This document shows positions 22,355 through 31,329 of a DNA stretch of 64,000 bases, piece after piece. Source of the DNA: a virus. The position numbers were made by a program, and so were the translations under genes. The notes under the pieces are model-generated. The model saw only the letters and a program-made list of their open reading frames with translations. It had not been told where the DNA came from and did not search any database. The first letter of the stretch is position 1; every line of letters begins with the position of its first letter. Where the stretch lies: positions 1 to 64,000 of the IMG/VR virus record IMGVR_UViG_3300028829_006090, one strand, 5' to 3'.

Positions 22355-23272
22355 TTATCTTCCTTTTATCTGACAAGACAGGCACACTACATCTCCGCTA
22401 TCCGGGAGGAAGAGTCCTCTGTGCTGATATGCACATATCCTGACCTCGCTGTAGGTCCGCTCAAATCTTGATAGCGGACACCTGTCCTGACCTATAGGAC
22501 ACGGGGCGCAGGATCTGCCGAAGCGGGGACTGCCGTTAATAGGACAATCCCCCAACCTACCGGCAGCCAGTCTTTTGTTGTATGTTTTCTGAGACGCGCC
22601 TACATCTACGTCCTCTAGTGATAGCCGACCGTTGATTACGCAGACTGTTGCTATAAGCCACATACTGCATATGTCGAAATCGGAGTACTTACTGTACTTA
22701 GGTGCCCCTATGTCTCGAAGTACCTGCTGTATGTGTCCTCCGGTCATCCCCGCGGACCATTTGTTGCCGGCCGCTAATCCTGTGTAGGCCTCCAGACTTA
22801 CATCGTACCTTCTTCCCTTCTTGGAAGGCGCCCGGCGCATTGATAAGACACGAAGCAGGGATCTAGACGGAGCGGTATTATCCCAGCCACCTAGACTTAG
22901 CGAGCCTTCGCGCAGTTCATCGAACTGCCCACACACCCTGATCAACAAGGTACGCAGCTTCTCTCCGGACAGATGCTCTCCTGCCAAGTCATCCAAGAGG
23001 AATCCTACGCATCTCCTGCGAACAGCTAATGCGTAGTCATCCTCAAGAACTTCGTCGAAGTACGACCCGTCGCCTATATCCTCTAAGCCAGGGGAGAAGT
23101 CCCCCGGCTTGTGGATGAACGATAAGATATACTCTGTAAGCTCCTCTCGAACTTGACCAGTCACTAGACCATCAACAAGATCCCTGTCTAGTAGACCTTC
23201 ATGCAGGCTGTTGCGGAGCTTGCGTAGCTTGGGAAGCGAAGGGCGCCGTATCGAACAGTTCTGGTTGGTCAT
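22355..23272 (-). CDS. hypothetical protein with Cys-rich C-terminus, 305 aa
   Basis: Most of the protein is helical and charged. The last 75 residues hold CPINGSPRFGRSCAPCPIGQ, DRCPLSRF, RICAYQ and VVCLSCQ, enough Cys for an iron-sulphur cluster or two zinc sites. Iron-sulphur clusters of this kind occur in primases and nucleases, but no such domain is recognisable otherwise. Its start overlaps the upstream gene by 74 nt, which is long for this block. Confidence 0.65.
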   Translation of the reverse strand: MTNQNCSIRRPSLPKLRKLRNSLHEGLLDRDLVDGLVTGQVREELTEYILSFIHKPGDFSPGLEDIGDGSYFDEVLEDDYALAVRRRCVGFLLDDLAGEHLSGEKLRTLLIRVCGQFDELREGSLSLGGWDNTAPSRSLLRVLSMRRAPSKKGRRYDVSLEAYTGLAAGNKWSAGMTGGHIQQVLRDIGAPKYSKYSDFDICSMWLIATVCVINGRLSLEDVDVGASQKTYNKRLAAGRLGDCPINGSPRFGRSCAPCPIGQDRCPLSRFERTYSEVRICAYQHRGLFLPDSGDVVCLSCQIKGR

Positions 23273-23519
23273 CTACTTTCTCCGGCCCAGACACGAATGT
23301 TTGGATCATAGTGGTAAGGATGGTATCGATCTGCCTGAGTAATGCGATCCTCTCCCGGACGCGCATAGTTGGAGGGGATTGGGAGAACTCTACGAAGGAA
23401 GTAGTCGCCAAAAGGTCAGCAGGGACTTCGCTCATAAGAGAGTCTGCGAGGCCTTCTCGAGAATCCTGCAGCTCACTACGCAGCGCTGCGACATCGCCCG
23501 CCGTCTGTAGTCTTATCAC
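23199..23519 (-). CDS. hypothetical helical protein, 106 aa
   Basis: The protein begins MIRLQTAGDVAALRSELQDS and ends with a Pro/Gln/Ala tail containing QPELFDTAPF, a short linear motif-like segment that could contact a sliding clamp or other partner (inference). Overlaps on both sides with same-direction genes support its being in the operon. Confidence 0.6.
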   Translation of the reverse strand: MIRLQTAGDVAALRSELQDSREGLADSLMSEVPADLLATTSFVEFSQSPPTMRVRERIALLRQIDTILTTMIQTFVSGPEKVDDQPELFDTAPFASQATQAPQQPA

Positions 23520-24253
23520 GCGGATTCCTCAGATGTAGCGTCGTCAAAGGCGCTTCGAATAGGCACCACCTGCGAACTCAGGTATGCAGACAATCTCACA
23601 GCTTCGTCGGAGATAGAGGCAATTAGAGCATCATTCTCGCAATCGCCGTGCACGATGAGGTCGTAGTCATCGTCAGCCGTTTTATCAGCATCTGCTGCGG
23701 TATGCGCAGCTTCCGGGTACTTAAGCATATGGGCCTTAATCTTCTCGAGATCGCTCTCCAGCATCTTGAGCATCTTGCGGAACCATCCCTTAGCAGACAT
23801 GGCGCGAGCTCTAGGGGGACTGGCCGAGGAGTCGTCGGATACTGCCTTATTGACGAGCTCCCGTACTTGTCGGACGGTCAGATTAGAGGTCGCGGCCTCT
23901 TCGATGACTTGCTCTCTTGTCTCCTCGTCCGGGAGACGAAGAACCTCGCGGGCAGATGACCACTCGATGGAGAGATCCTCCACGGAGTCCGAGGATGGGA
24001 AGGCCTTGAAGAACCTCAACATCTCCTGCAACAGTCTGGGAGTCTTCCCTACCTTCTCTGCAATCCGCTCTACAGCTCTGGAGCCATATACGCCCTCGTT
24101 TTCCTGGACTGTCGATATGACTTGTCCTACCCTCCAAGCGTAGTTGAGGGCCTTTCGATTACCTTCGCGCAACAGCGCGTCCACCAGTCCAGCGGCATTG
24201 TCCAGATCGCTCGGAGGTATGAAGGTGGTGGTCGTTTGTGTTAGAGATTCCAT
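23516..24253 (-). CDS. ParB/DUF1016-N-like HTH protein, 245 aa
   Basis: Residues about 25-95 resemble the N-terminal domain of DUF1016/YhcG proteins (WRVGQVISTVQENEGVYGSR, then VGKTPRLLQEMLRFFKAFP). ATSNLTVRQVRELVNKAV looks like an HTH helix pair. The C-terminal half is acidic. The nuclease domain of full YhcG proteins is not seen. It could bind DNA and recruit neighbours. The match is by pattern memory and uncertain. Confidence 0.55.
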   Translation of the reverse strand: MESLTQTTTTFIPPSDLDNAAGLVDALLREGNRKALNYAWRVGQVISTVQENEGVYGSRAVERIAEKVGKTPRLLQEMLRFFKAFPSSDSVEDLSIEWSSAREVLRLPDEETREQVIEEAATSNLTVRQVRELVNKAVSDDSSASPPRARAMSAKGWFRKMLKMLESDLEKIKAHMLKYPEAAHTAADADKTADDDYDLIVHGDCENDALIASISDEAVRLSAYLSSQVVPIRSAFDDATSEESA

Positions 24254-24804
24254 TATGATCTCTCCTTTGTTAGTGTGTCTACATCTATGATCTCTAGAGG
24301 AGTCCGCTCCAAGGAGGAGGGGACTATAATCCTAGGGTGCGGAACAGCTGTGGGGCGGGATGCACTATATGCTTTAAGGACATATGTATGTTTACTGGGA
24401 ACCCTGAATAGAAGCCAGGGCGGGCTGTGACCTGCTTCGGACATCTGTAGGACATCCCTATACTTAGCCCACGTCTTTAGAAGAGCGGACGACGTAAAGG
24501 AATCCGGCTTCAGTAAGAAGCCGACCAGCTTACTCTGCGAAATCGTCTTATGATACACGAAGACGTGATCGACCACTCCTGCGCTAAGTGACTTATAGGA
24601 GGAGAGAACGTCCTTCGCATCGAAGGCGTCCCCCCAGAACCTCTGTATATCCTTAGGCTCTACTCCGAGGGACGGAGCCGCATCCTTCATAAGATCCCTA
24701 GACAGTCTCCACCTCTTACGCTGCTTGGTCTTATCGTTTCGCTTCCGCTCAGCCTTTCTAAACCGCGCGGCAAGCTCCGTCCGCCTATCCTCGTACTCAC
24801 TCAC
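24253..24804 (-). CDS. hypothetical protein, 183 aa
   Basis: The first 50 residues are very basic (RKAERKRNDKTKQRKRWRLS), suited to nucleic-acid contact. The rest is mixed alpha/beta with no known motif. It sits directly after the RecA-like gene (4-nt overlap) and may act with it, for example as a mediator, but that is context only. Confidence 0.65.
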   Translation of the reverse strand: MSEYEDRRTELAARFRKAERKRNDKTKQRKRWRLSRDLMKDAAPSLGVEPKDIQRFWGDAFDAKDVLSSYKSLSAGVVDHVFVYHKTISQSKLVGFLLKPDSFTSSALLKTWAKYRDVLQMSEAGHSPPWLLFRVPSKHTYVLKAYSASRPTAVPHPRIIVPSSLERTPLEIIDVDTLTKERS

Positions 24805-26063
24805 AACAGGGCCTGCCCTTCGAAGTGAGGCTGACGTGAGACAGACAGAAGATCCTGTAAGTCCTTTACGAGGTCAGGATCGTTATGGATAGCGTGGCCT
24901 AGATCCTTTGGAGTAGCCTCCTTGATGCCGAGACGAGAGCACTTTAGCTTATTGCCAGCTCCGCCGATGTGGCAGATCTCTTTCAGCTTAGCGCGCTCAA
25001 TCGTTACCCTGCCCGTCTCTCGAGTTAGCAACTCCACCAAGGACGTATCCCAGTCAATATCTACGTGATACCGCTGATAATCCTCCTCGGTCTCTCCCAT
25101 ATGGGATAGGATAAGATCTCGAGAGTGCTTCTCCTTGTCAGGGCCCCGGGTACGCATCTGCACACAGATCTTGAGTCCCGTATCGGCCAGGGACGCCTTC
25201 AGGGTCTGCATCCATACCTTGGACCGCGCCTCAGACCGCAGTTTATTTCCTCCCTTCTCCCGAATCATCTCAATCGTGGCGAAGTTTAGGAAATCTTTAT
25301 GCGCTCCGCCCGGCGATCCCTTCTCCGGCGCGAAGTTGGCACCGCCTTGTCCTGCAGGCATCTTCTCCTTCAGGTGATTAATGATCACTAGGGCCATGGG
25401 CCGCTCTTGCAGCTTGGTTAGAGTCCATGTCTTCAGATGGTTTGTAAGATCAGAGGCCCGTCGTGCGGACAGGTACCCGCTTACTGAATTGACGTCGCCC
25501 GTCTTGTTAAGGGCCGTTACCTCTTCTTTAGAGACCAATGCGCCCATGCTATCCAATAGGAATACCATAGGATGAGACTGGTCCGGCACTACCTGGTCAT
25601 ACTGCGTGGCGTACTCACTCATCGCCAGGGACAGGTCTTCCACCGTCTTTACCGGGACGCGCATGATCATCTCGCTGAACAGCACGTCATCGTCGAGAAT
25701 CCCTCGGACTAGGTTGTCGTTGGTCTTATTCTCCACATCCAGATATACCCCAATGCCCGCGGCACGCTCGTACTTTAGGAACTGCGACACTACCCACCAT
25801 CCCATCTGGGACTTTAAGGATCCCGGCTTACCTACCAAGGACATTGCTTGACGGAGAGGCAGTACATCCAAGCCCAGTAGATACTGGAACGGAAGGGCGC
25901 CTGTCAACGGAATACCCGTCTTAGGATCTCCCATAGGTCGAGGGGCATGGTTTTTCATCACCTTACCGAAGAGGTCTCTAGCAGCAAAGCGAAGGGCGGC
26001 GCCGTCTGTTGACTCTTTGGTAGGACTTGCTAGGGCTACTGAGGCCCGTTTACGTGGAGGCAT
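24801..26063 (-). CDS. RecA-like recombinase, 420 aa
   Basis: The Walker A motif GKPGSLKS (78-85), VYLDVENK with the catalytic Glu (about 111), Walker B PMVFLLDSMGAL (165-176) and MALVIINHLKEKMP (about 225) with a following Gly-rich loop identify a RecA/UvsX-type ATPase. It would form filaments on single-stranded DNA for recombination-dependent replication and repair. The C-terminal 120 residues are less typical. It is the first gene below the palindrome at 26085-26114. Confidence 0.88.
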   Translation of the reverse strand: MPPRKRASVALASPTKESTDGAALRFAARDLFGKVMKNHAPRPMGDPKTGIPLTGALPFQYLLGLDVLPLRQAMSLVGKPGSLKSQMGWWVVSQFLKYERAAGIGVYLDVENKTNDNLVRGILDDDVLFSEMIMRVPVKTVEDLSLAMSEYATQYDQVVPDQSHPMVFLLDSMGALVSKEEVTALNKTGDVNSVSGYLSARRASDLTNHLKTWTLTKLQERPMALVIINHLKEKMPAGQGGANFAPEKGSPGGAHKDFLNFATIEMIREKGGNKLRSEARSKVWMQTLKASLADTGLKICVQMRTRGPDKEKHSRDLILSHMGETEEDYQRYHVDIDWDTSLVELLTRETGRVTIERAKLKEICHIGGAGNKLKCSRLGIKEATPKDLGHAIHNDPDLVKDLQDLLSVSRQPHFEGQALL

Positions 26064-26084
26064 GTATATTTTTTCTCCAATTTA

Positions 26085-26114
26085 TAGGAAATAGCATACG
26101 TGTGCTATTTCCTA
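26085..26114. promoter_or_regulatory. operator-like palindrome upstream of RecA-like gene
   Basis: A 30-bp near-perfect palindrome centred on TAGCATACGTGTGCTA (26092-26107) has flanking taggaaa/tttccta arms and one mismatched pair. On the leftward strand it contains the ACGTATGCTA half that is invariant in all four copies. It is 28 nt upstream of the RecA-like start. No T-run follows. Confidence 0.75.
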
Positions 26115-26163
26115 GTGAGTTGTTGTTTGTGCGTCGGATAGTAGCTGACATGGAGTCGAGGTA

Positions 26164-27231
26164 CTAATATATCTGTTGGTCATTCTTTTTGTCCCTGAAG
26201 TCAGTCCCCAGGCAGTCCTTCCATCCCCGGGAATGCCTAGAACATTCTAGCATATCGTTGTCGAAGGCCTTGCGGTAGGAGTCGACGCAGTTTTCGCAAT
26301 GCACTGGAGTCTTGGCGGTTAGAGGAGGCTGCAGGGCTGCCAATCTTTTTCTAAGGTAAGTTCGACTAGGCTCGGCATCCTTCGCGATCGTAGACCCAGG
26401 CTCAGTTCCAGCTAGCATACAATCGAGCACCTCCAGTGCCGCCTCTATCTCTGAGGCCTCCTCCGCAGCAGGATCGGGCTTTGGAAGCGTCGGTATAGCC
26501 GGAGCCTCCATATGCCACTCGCACACGCACTCAGACGGATTCTTCACTAACTGGTGACTGACTCCTTTGACGTCATCGACCACGGCATATCCCAGATAAT
26601 ACCACCCCGCTACAGATGGGGCTCCCTTTTTCCACTCGGTACGTTGTGGGATAGAATTGCTCGGTCGAAGTCCTAGCTGTCTGAGGTTCTCCAGATGCTC
26701 GGACAATGCCCGAAGCAGCTCCGGTTGATCCGGGTCTCGCCAGTCCACTGGAGACTCCCTTCCGTATAGGATCTCGAGTGCCCTATTAGATAAAGGCAGA
26801 TGTTGGAGGAGCGGCGAGGGATCTGGAATGATCTGCTGATGAAGTGCGGCGAAACGAGCGCATATGTCCGAATTCTTATCTAGCTCAGACAGGGAATTCT
26901 CTATCTCCTTGAGCTCTATCTGCTTATCCGTAAGAGCAGTGAATGGAGCATAGGGCAGCGGAATTGGCATGTGGGCAAGCATAGGTATCTCTCTGGAACA
27001 TTCGTATTCGTCCTCGGGGTGACCAGAATGAAAGTATGTCATCGTCTCCCCAAAAATACTGCGGACCCAGTAGTGTCCGGGAGCAGAGGGAGCTCCATGC
27101 TCCCATGCTGGATATATATCGCAAATCCGCTCGGCCATCGCAGTTGTGAAATTCGTCGGAGCTCGTTCTAGCTCTTTGTCGAAGAATCGGTGCACTTCTT
27201 CGACGGTTGATCCTGATGATATGGTATTCAC
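26164..27231 (-). CDS. hypothetical protein, 355 aa
   Basis: I chose GTG at 27231 (first residues VNTISSGSTVEEVHRF) because AGGAG lies seven bases upstream and the GTG overlaps the neighbouring TGA as GTGA; a GTG at 27270 would extend into that gene. It has two similar segments, WEHGAPSAPGHYWVRSIFGE and WKKGAPSVAGWYYLGYAVVD, suggesting an internal duplication, plus a C-terminal Cys pair (CENC) with further Cys. The function is unknown. Confidence 0.65.
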   Translation of the reverse strand: MNTISSGSTVEEVHRFFDKELERAPTNFTTAMAERICDIYPAWEHGAPSAPGHYWVRSIFGETMTYFHSGHPEDEYECSREIPMLAHMPIPLPYAPFTALTDKQIELKEIENSLSELDKNSDICARFAALHQQIIPDPSPLLQHLPLSNRALEILYGRESPVDWRDPDQPELLRALSEHLENLRQLGLRPSNSIPQRTEWKKGAPSVAGWYYLGYAVVDDVKGVSHQLVKNPSECVCEWHMEAPAIPTLPKPDPAAEEASEIEAALEVLDCMLAGTEPGSTIAKDAEPSRTYLRKRLAALQPPLTAKTPVHCENCVDSYRKAFDNDMLECSRHSRGWKDCLGTDFRDKKNDQQIY

Positions 27232-27704
27232 CACCCTTCTCCTATTCTTTCTATTTCTTGAATCTTCCACGCCCTGAGGGCATCGTAGTATCTCGCTTCC
27301 TCCAGTTCGTACATCTGTAGTAGCTCCTGGTATCTACGTTCTCGGTCGACATACCTACTCCACGCAGTCTCGTACTCCCCCTCTGTCATGCGTAGTACGT
27401 ACGGTACCCTTATATGCGACAAGTCATCCGAGTCTGGGTCGTATGGACAATAGGTCGCCTTAGTCACATCCCAGGTTCGGTGATGCCGGTCTCCCAGGAT
27501 TTTAACTAGTTGGCGCTCTTTGTTCAGCATATGCTCATCGACGAATGCCGTAAACTTCTCCTGAAATTCAGGACATAGCGGACGAAGCTCTTCCGTAAAA
27601 GTCGAGGCACTGATTTGCTCCACCATGTGGATGTCTTGCTGAGGCGGCTTCGGAGGCACAGGTTTTATAGGTGGCTCCGGTTTAGATAGTATCTTTTTGT
27701 TCAT
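27228..27704 (-). CDS. hypothetical protein with Pro-rich N-terminus, 158 aa
   Basis: After a Pro/Lys-rich leader (KPEPPIKPVPPKPPQQ) the protein is helical and acidic/aromatic, ending in a long charged helix (RRYQELLQMYELEEARYYDA). It lies between the SSB-like gene's hairpin and the gene at 27231. No family is recognised; a structural or scaffold-type coiled coil is possible. Confidence 0.65.
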   Translation of the reverse strand: MNKKILSKPEPPIKPVPPKPPQQDIHMVEQISASTFTEELRPLCPEFQEKFTAFVDEHMLNKERQLVKILGDRHHRTWDVTKATYCPYDPDSDDLSHIRVPYVLRMTEGEYETAWSRYVDRERRYQELLQMYELEEARYYDALRAWKIQEIERIGEGW

Positions 27705-27760
27705 TTGTAGGTTCTTATATATATAAGTGTTCGTGCTCCGTAGCTCTCCACTACCAGAAA

Positions 27761-27798
27761 GGACACACGCGTCATATATTACTACGACGCGTGTGCCC
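27761..27798 (-). terminator. hairpin downstream of SSB-like gene, likely terminator
   Basis: GGACACACGCGTC and GACGCGTGTGCCC form a 13-bp stem with one G-T position around a 12-nt loop. It lies 9 nt past the SSB-like stop. On the minus strand only TTTCT follows, so termination may be partial, allowing lower expression of the genes after it relative to the abundant SSB. Confidence 0.65.
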
Positions 27799-27806
27799 TA
27801 GGGATG

Positions 27807-28595
27807 CTAACCGGTAGACAGCCCCTTCAAGGCGTCCGCAAATTTGGCCAGATCAGCGGGGCTTGTGACAGCCTCCGCTGCTGTGACCGCAACAGGGACG
27901 GGCGGAGGAGGCGCTGCTGCGTAGTTAGCAGGAGGCGCTGCGGGAGGCGCTGCTGCGTAGTTAGCAGGAGGCGCTGCGGGAGGCGCTGCTGCGTAGTTAG
28001 CAGGAGGCGTTGCGGGAGGCGTTGCGGGAGGCGCTGCGGTGAACGGAGGAGGAGGCGCAGAGGCCGCCTTAAATCCCCCCTCTCCTACCGGGTCAAAGCC
28101 CGTATGTCCCGCTGCTGGTGCCACGAGCTCTGTGATCTGGATTTGGTTGAGGAACATGCCTACACCAGACACAACGCCTGTGGCGTATGCACGGCCCGTG
28201 CCGATTGAGAACCGACCACGACTACCGTTGCCGATGAGCCAATTCTCCCCAGCAGGTGCCTTCTCCCCCGTGGCATCGTAGAGAGCCGGGGGACGGGTGG
28301 TCTTGAACTTAAAGACCAAGGTCCCTGCGGCTTCGCCGGGAGTTCCAGGCACGTACTTCTTTGCCCAGATCTTTTTCTTTTTCTCGGGATCCGGCTCCGC
28401 ATCAGCAAGAGCCGTGAGACCCGCGTTTACGATCTCCTCCAGAGTCTGCCGAAGGTGTTGCCCTTCCTCGCCCTCGATTACAATCGAGCATTCGATCTTC
28501 GTCGACGACGAGTCGAAATGGGTGTTGGGAACGGTCGTGTCCCCATTGATGCCGCACCAGACCAAGTCCCCGAAGGGTGTGATAATGTCTGCCAT
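27807..28595 (-). CDS. putative single-stranded DNA-binding protein, 262 aa
   Basis: The N-terminal 170 residues (MADIITPFGDLVWCGINGDT ... IECSIVIEGEEGQHLRQTLE ... VGMFLNQIQITEL) resemble phage ssDNA-binding proteins of the DUF2815/gp2.5-like type, with the usual phrase listing kept positions for an OB-fold barrel. A low-complexity Pro/Ala tail follows, with three near-identical PPANYAAAPPAA repeats. The position just downstream of the DNA polymerase fits. AGGAGACTATAAA precedes the ATG. Confidence 0.65.
   Translation of the reverse strand: MADIITPFGDLVWCGINGDTTVPNTHFDSSSTKIECSIVIEGEEGQHLRQTLEEIVNAGLTALADAEPDPEKKKKIWAKKYVPGTPGEAAGTLVFKFKTTRPPALYDATGEKAPAGENWLIGNGSRGRFSIGTGRAYATGVVSGVGMFLNQIQITELVAPAAGHTGFDPVGEGGFKAASAPPPPFTAAPPATPPATPPANYAAAPPAAPPANYAAAPPAAPPANYAAAPPPPVPVAVTAAEAVTSPADLAKFADALKGLSTG
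27900..28045 (-). repeat. tandem repeats encoding Pro/Ala tail of SSB-like protein
   Basis: A unit of about 39 bp built on gcgctgctgcgtagttagc and aggaggcgctgcgggaggc occurs three times in succession, followed by shorter gttgcgggaggc units. It encodes PPANYAAAPPAA repeats. Length change by slippage would leave the DNA-binding domain untouched. Confidence 0.8.
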
Positions 28596-28638
28596 TTTAT
28601 AGTCTCCTAATTTTTGGCGTGTAGTTAATATCGGCGCC

Positions 28639-30510
28639 TCAGATATTTGCTGTAGGCTGCCAGAGTAATACGTCTCCGTTCTCTCCTAGAACGGGCTCTG
28701 CGTCTTTGTACCAGCGGTCCATGAGTGCCCCCTCAACGCTAATCTTAACGTCCGGGATCACTCTCCGCATACCTTCGACCATTAGTGTGTTGATGCGCTT
28801 GATATTGTGCTGAAGGTGCTCGTCGGGGAGAAGCTCTACTATCACCTCGTCATGGATGAAGTTTACTACCCGGAACCCCTCTAGAAACAGATACCATAGC
28901 GCTATTTTTGCCCCGTCCGCAGACAGCCCTTGGAAGCTATAGTTAGCTGCCGAGCAGTACGGACAGGCTCGTCGTATTCTCCCTGTTACAGTTCTACCTA
29001 TATATAGCGTATCTCCGTCATCGTCCGTATCCGAGCTGGAGTAGTCCACAGGAGGAGACAGGTGCTGTTTCATCTCAGGAAACGCAGCCAGCCACTTATC
29101 CTTTAGGATCCGGCATTCCTCGATAGGTAAAGTAACCCCGTACGAAGATTTAGCCAAAGTGCTAAAAGTCGCAAGTCCCAGACCTCCCGGGAATCCGAAG
29201 TTACAGGCCTTAGCCGTCTGTCGTTCCCCTTTATCAACTAGCGACTGATCTTTATTCAGGATGACTCCTGCGAACCACCTGTGTAGATCCTCCCCTGCGT
29301 TGATAACATCGGCCATAGTAGATGCCCCGTACCACTGCAGGCAGCTCTGGGCAAGTGCGCATAGCTCTAGCTGGCTATAGTCCGCCGCATACAGTAGATA
29401 TCCCTCAGTAGGGATGTACATCCCACGAACCCCCTCTTCCCGAGGCACGTTCTGAAGATTGGGGCCGGAACAACTGGTTCGTCCGGTCCGCATCAAAGGA
29501 TTGAACCTAGGGTGCACCCGACCGTCCCCGCATATTAGCTCAGGGTTTATGTAGGTGCTCAATATCTTCTGGTCGTGCTGGAAGGACTGGTAGGCCTCGA
29601 GGAATGGATGGGATCGATGTCCCATCACGGATAACGAGTCGTCCGTGATCTGTATTGCACCTGTCTTCTCCGTACGGGAGAACTGGATGTCTTCTGACCC
29701 TTCTATAAACTGAAGCTCTTTCTCTATGTAGGCGAGGAGCTTCTGAAGTACAGAAGAGTTGCCGGCTACTCCAGCATAGTATCCGAAATCTGCCATCACA
29801 GCTTCTGTCACACGCTTCTTATCCTCGAACTTGACCTTCATCTGGTCGAAGTACGGACGATCTACCCGCATACCATTACGGCTGATGGAGTCCAGGGCGA
29901 TCGCCCCAAGTAGCTGAATCTGTTCGGTAGGATACGCCTCCGGCATCTCTCGGAACATCAGGACAGTTATAGCTGCATCAACTGCTGCATATTTAGCGTG
30001 GCGGTCCGTAAGCTCCATATCTCTAGTGAAGGTTAGGCGGATCTCCTCATCCTTAGGCACATCAATGTGCAGCAGCCGCTTTGCCACAAAGTCCAACTTC
30101 CATCGACGATCTTTAGATCCCCTATTCAGCTGACGAAGCATCCAACGCATCCCAGTATCGACTATACGGTTCTCAGTAATCGCATTTACCCATAACTGCT
30201 TATGGGGGCCGGATATGCCGAGAACGTGGAGATCAAAGGATGCGTTATGGAAGATCAGCTCTGCCGTAGGATTGAGCCGCACCATCTCAGGCAGATAGAA
30301 GTCTACGTCCCATGCGCGGACTAGGTGGATCTGCCGGGAGACACTGCAGGCGGCCTGCAGTAGTGCCAGCTCTACGGGCTCGCCCGGGATAATTAGCTTA
30401 GTCTCAGTATCCACCCCGATAGCGGGGCGTAGTCCTGAAGTCCGAAGCACAGGAGACCCTGGCTCCCATACCGTTACAGTGTATATTTCCCTGCCGACTA
30501 ATACTTCCAC
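28639..30510 (-). CDS. family A DNA polymerase, 623 aa
   Basis: The 3'-5' exonuclease motifs are GVDTET (D34, E36), FHNASFDLHVL (D93) and KYAAVDAAI (about 173-181). The polymerase motif A is AADYSQLELCA (D377), the O-helix is RQTAKACNFGFPGG (R430, K434, F438), and motif C is FIHDEVIVE (HDE 553-555). RTSCSGPNLQNVPRE is also typical. No 5'-3' exonuclease domain is present, as usual in phage enzymes. It starts with GTG at 30510 after AAGGAGGAGCGGTT. It is the replicative polymerase. Confidence 0.95.
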   Translation of the reverse strand: MEVLVGREIYTVTVWEPGSPVLRTSGLRPAIGVDTETKLIIPGEPVELALLQAACSVSRQIHLVRAWDVDFYLPEMVRLNPTAELIFHNASFDLHVLGISGPHKQLWVNAITENRIVDTGMRWMLRQLNRGSKDRRWKLDFVAKRLLHIDVPKDEEIRLTFTRDMELTDRHAKYAAVDAAITVLMFREMPEAYPTEQIQLLGAIALDSISRNGMRVDRPYFDQMKVKFEDKKRVTEAVMADFGYYAGVAGNSSVLQKLLAYIEKELQFIEGSEDIQFSRTEKTGAIQITDDSLSVMGHRSHPFLEAYQSFQHDQKILSTYINPELICGDGRVHPRFNPLMRTGRTSCSGPNLQNVPREEGVRGMYIPTEGYLLYAADYSQLELCALAQSCLQWYGASTMADVINAGEDLHRWFAGVILNKDQSLVDKGERQTAKACNFGFPGGLGLATFSTLAKSSYGVTLPIEECRILKDKWLAAFPEMKQHLSPPVDYSSSDTDDDGDTLYIGRTVTGRIRRACPYCSAANYSFQGLSADGAKIALWYLFLEGFRVVNFIHDEVIVELLPDEHLQHNIKRINTLMVEGMRRVIPDVKISVEGALMDRWYKDAEPVLGENGDVLLWQPTANI

Positions 30511-30532
30511 AACCGCTCCTCCTTATCCGTCG

Positions 30533-31297
30533 TCATCCGAATAGCCACTCCACCTGCCGCAGCGCAGTAGGTTCTTTGAGCTTCTCTAGAATGGCTGACC
30601 GTACTTCCGGTACAGGGACGGACTCCTCAGAATGGGAAGCGAGTATATCTACTCTAAGTACTCGGATCTCCTCCAATACTACCCTCCTCTCCTCCTTCAG
30701 GATGTCGAGCTTAGAGTCTATCTGAAGAAGCTGCTTATCTAGCGGTACAAGTCGGTCATCTTCAACCTTATCGAACCGCCAGCAATCTAGTGAGGAATAT
30801 GTCCTGCACATATCTCTCGTAAGTTCCGAGTTGTGTGCAGAGACCTTCGTCTGTATGTTTGCGTTCAAGTCCTGTAGCATAAACTCTACTGTCAGCTCCG
30901 AGATTGCCCTAGCCTGGACTTTATCGCAAATATCGTTATACCGCTTAAGCTTGGCCTCCTCTCCACGCAATCCCCGGTAACTAACCGTCTCTTCTACGGA
31001 GTAGTAGAATTCTATAAGAGGATGGTTTTCTAGGTGTTTCTGGTTCCGGGGGGTCCGAGAAATATAACCGGACCGAGGTGACAACAGCCCCAGGGTCTTG
31101 GCGTCTTCTATATCCACCAGTCCGCTGTTGATCTCCACGCGGTATCCTGCGTGTACTCTCGTACCGGTGCGTAAAGGGCCGTCCTTGGGCGAACGCATGG
31201 CGATCGTCACATCCTCCTCTACAACCGGCCGTGCTTGGAAGAACCTCCCCGTGCGCAGCTTGGTCGTCTTAAATACGGGCTCTTTCTTATTTTCCAT
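30533..31297 (-). CDS. coiled-coil hypothetical protein, 254 aa
   Basis: The middle and C-terminal thirds have heptad-like helices (KQLLQIDSKLDILKEERRVV). The N-terminal third is beta-like and basic. It is located between primase and polymerase genes, so a replisome accessory role is plausible but no domain is recognised. Confidence 0.65.
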   Translation of the reverse strand: MENKKEPVFKTTKLRTGRFFQARPVVEEDVTIAMRSPKDGPLRTGTRVHAGYRVEINSGLVDIEDAKTLGLLSPRSGYISRTPRNQKHLENHPLIEFYYSVEETVSYRGLRGEEAKLKRYNDICDKVQARAISELTVEFMLQDLNANIQTKVSAHNSELTRDMCRTYSSLDCWRFDKVEDDRLVPLDKQLLQIDSKLDILKEERRVVLEEIRVLRVDILASHSEESVPVPEVRSAILEKLKEPTALRQVEWLFG

Positions 31298-31329
31298 AGT
31301 TTGATATCCTGATTTGTGTGATGTGTGTA

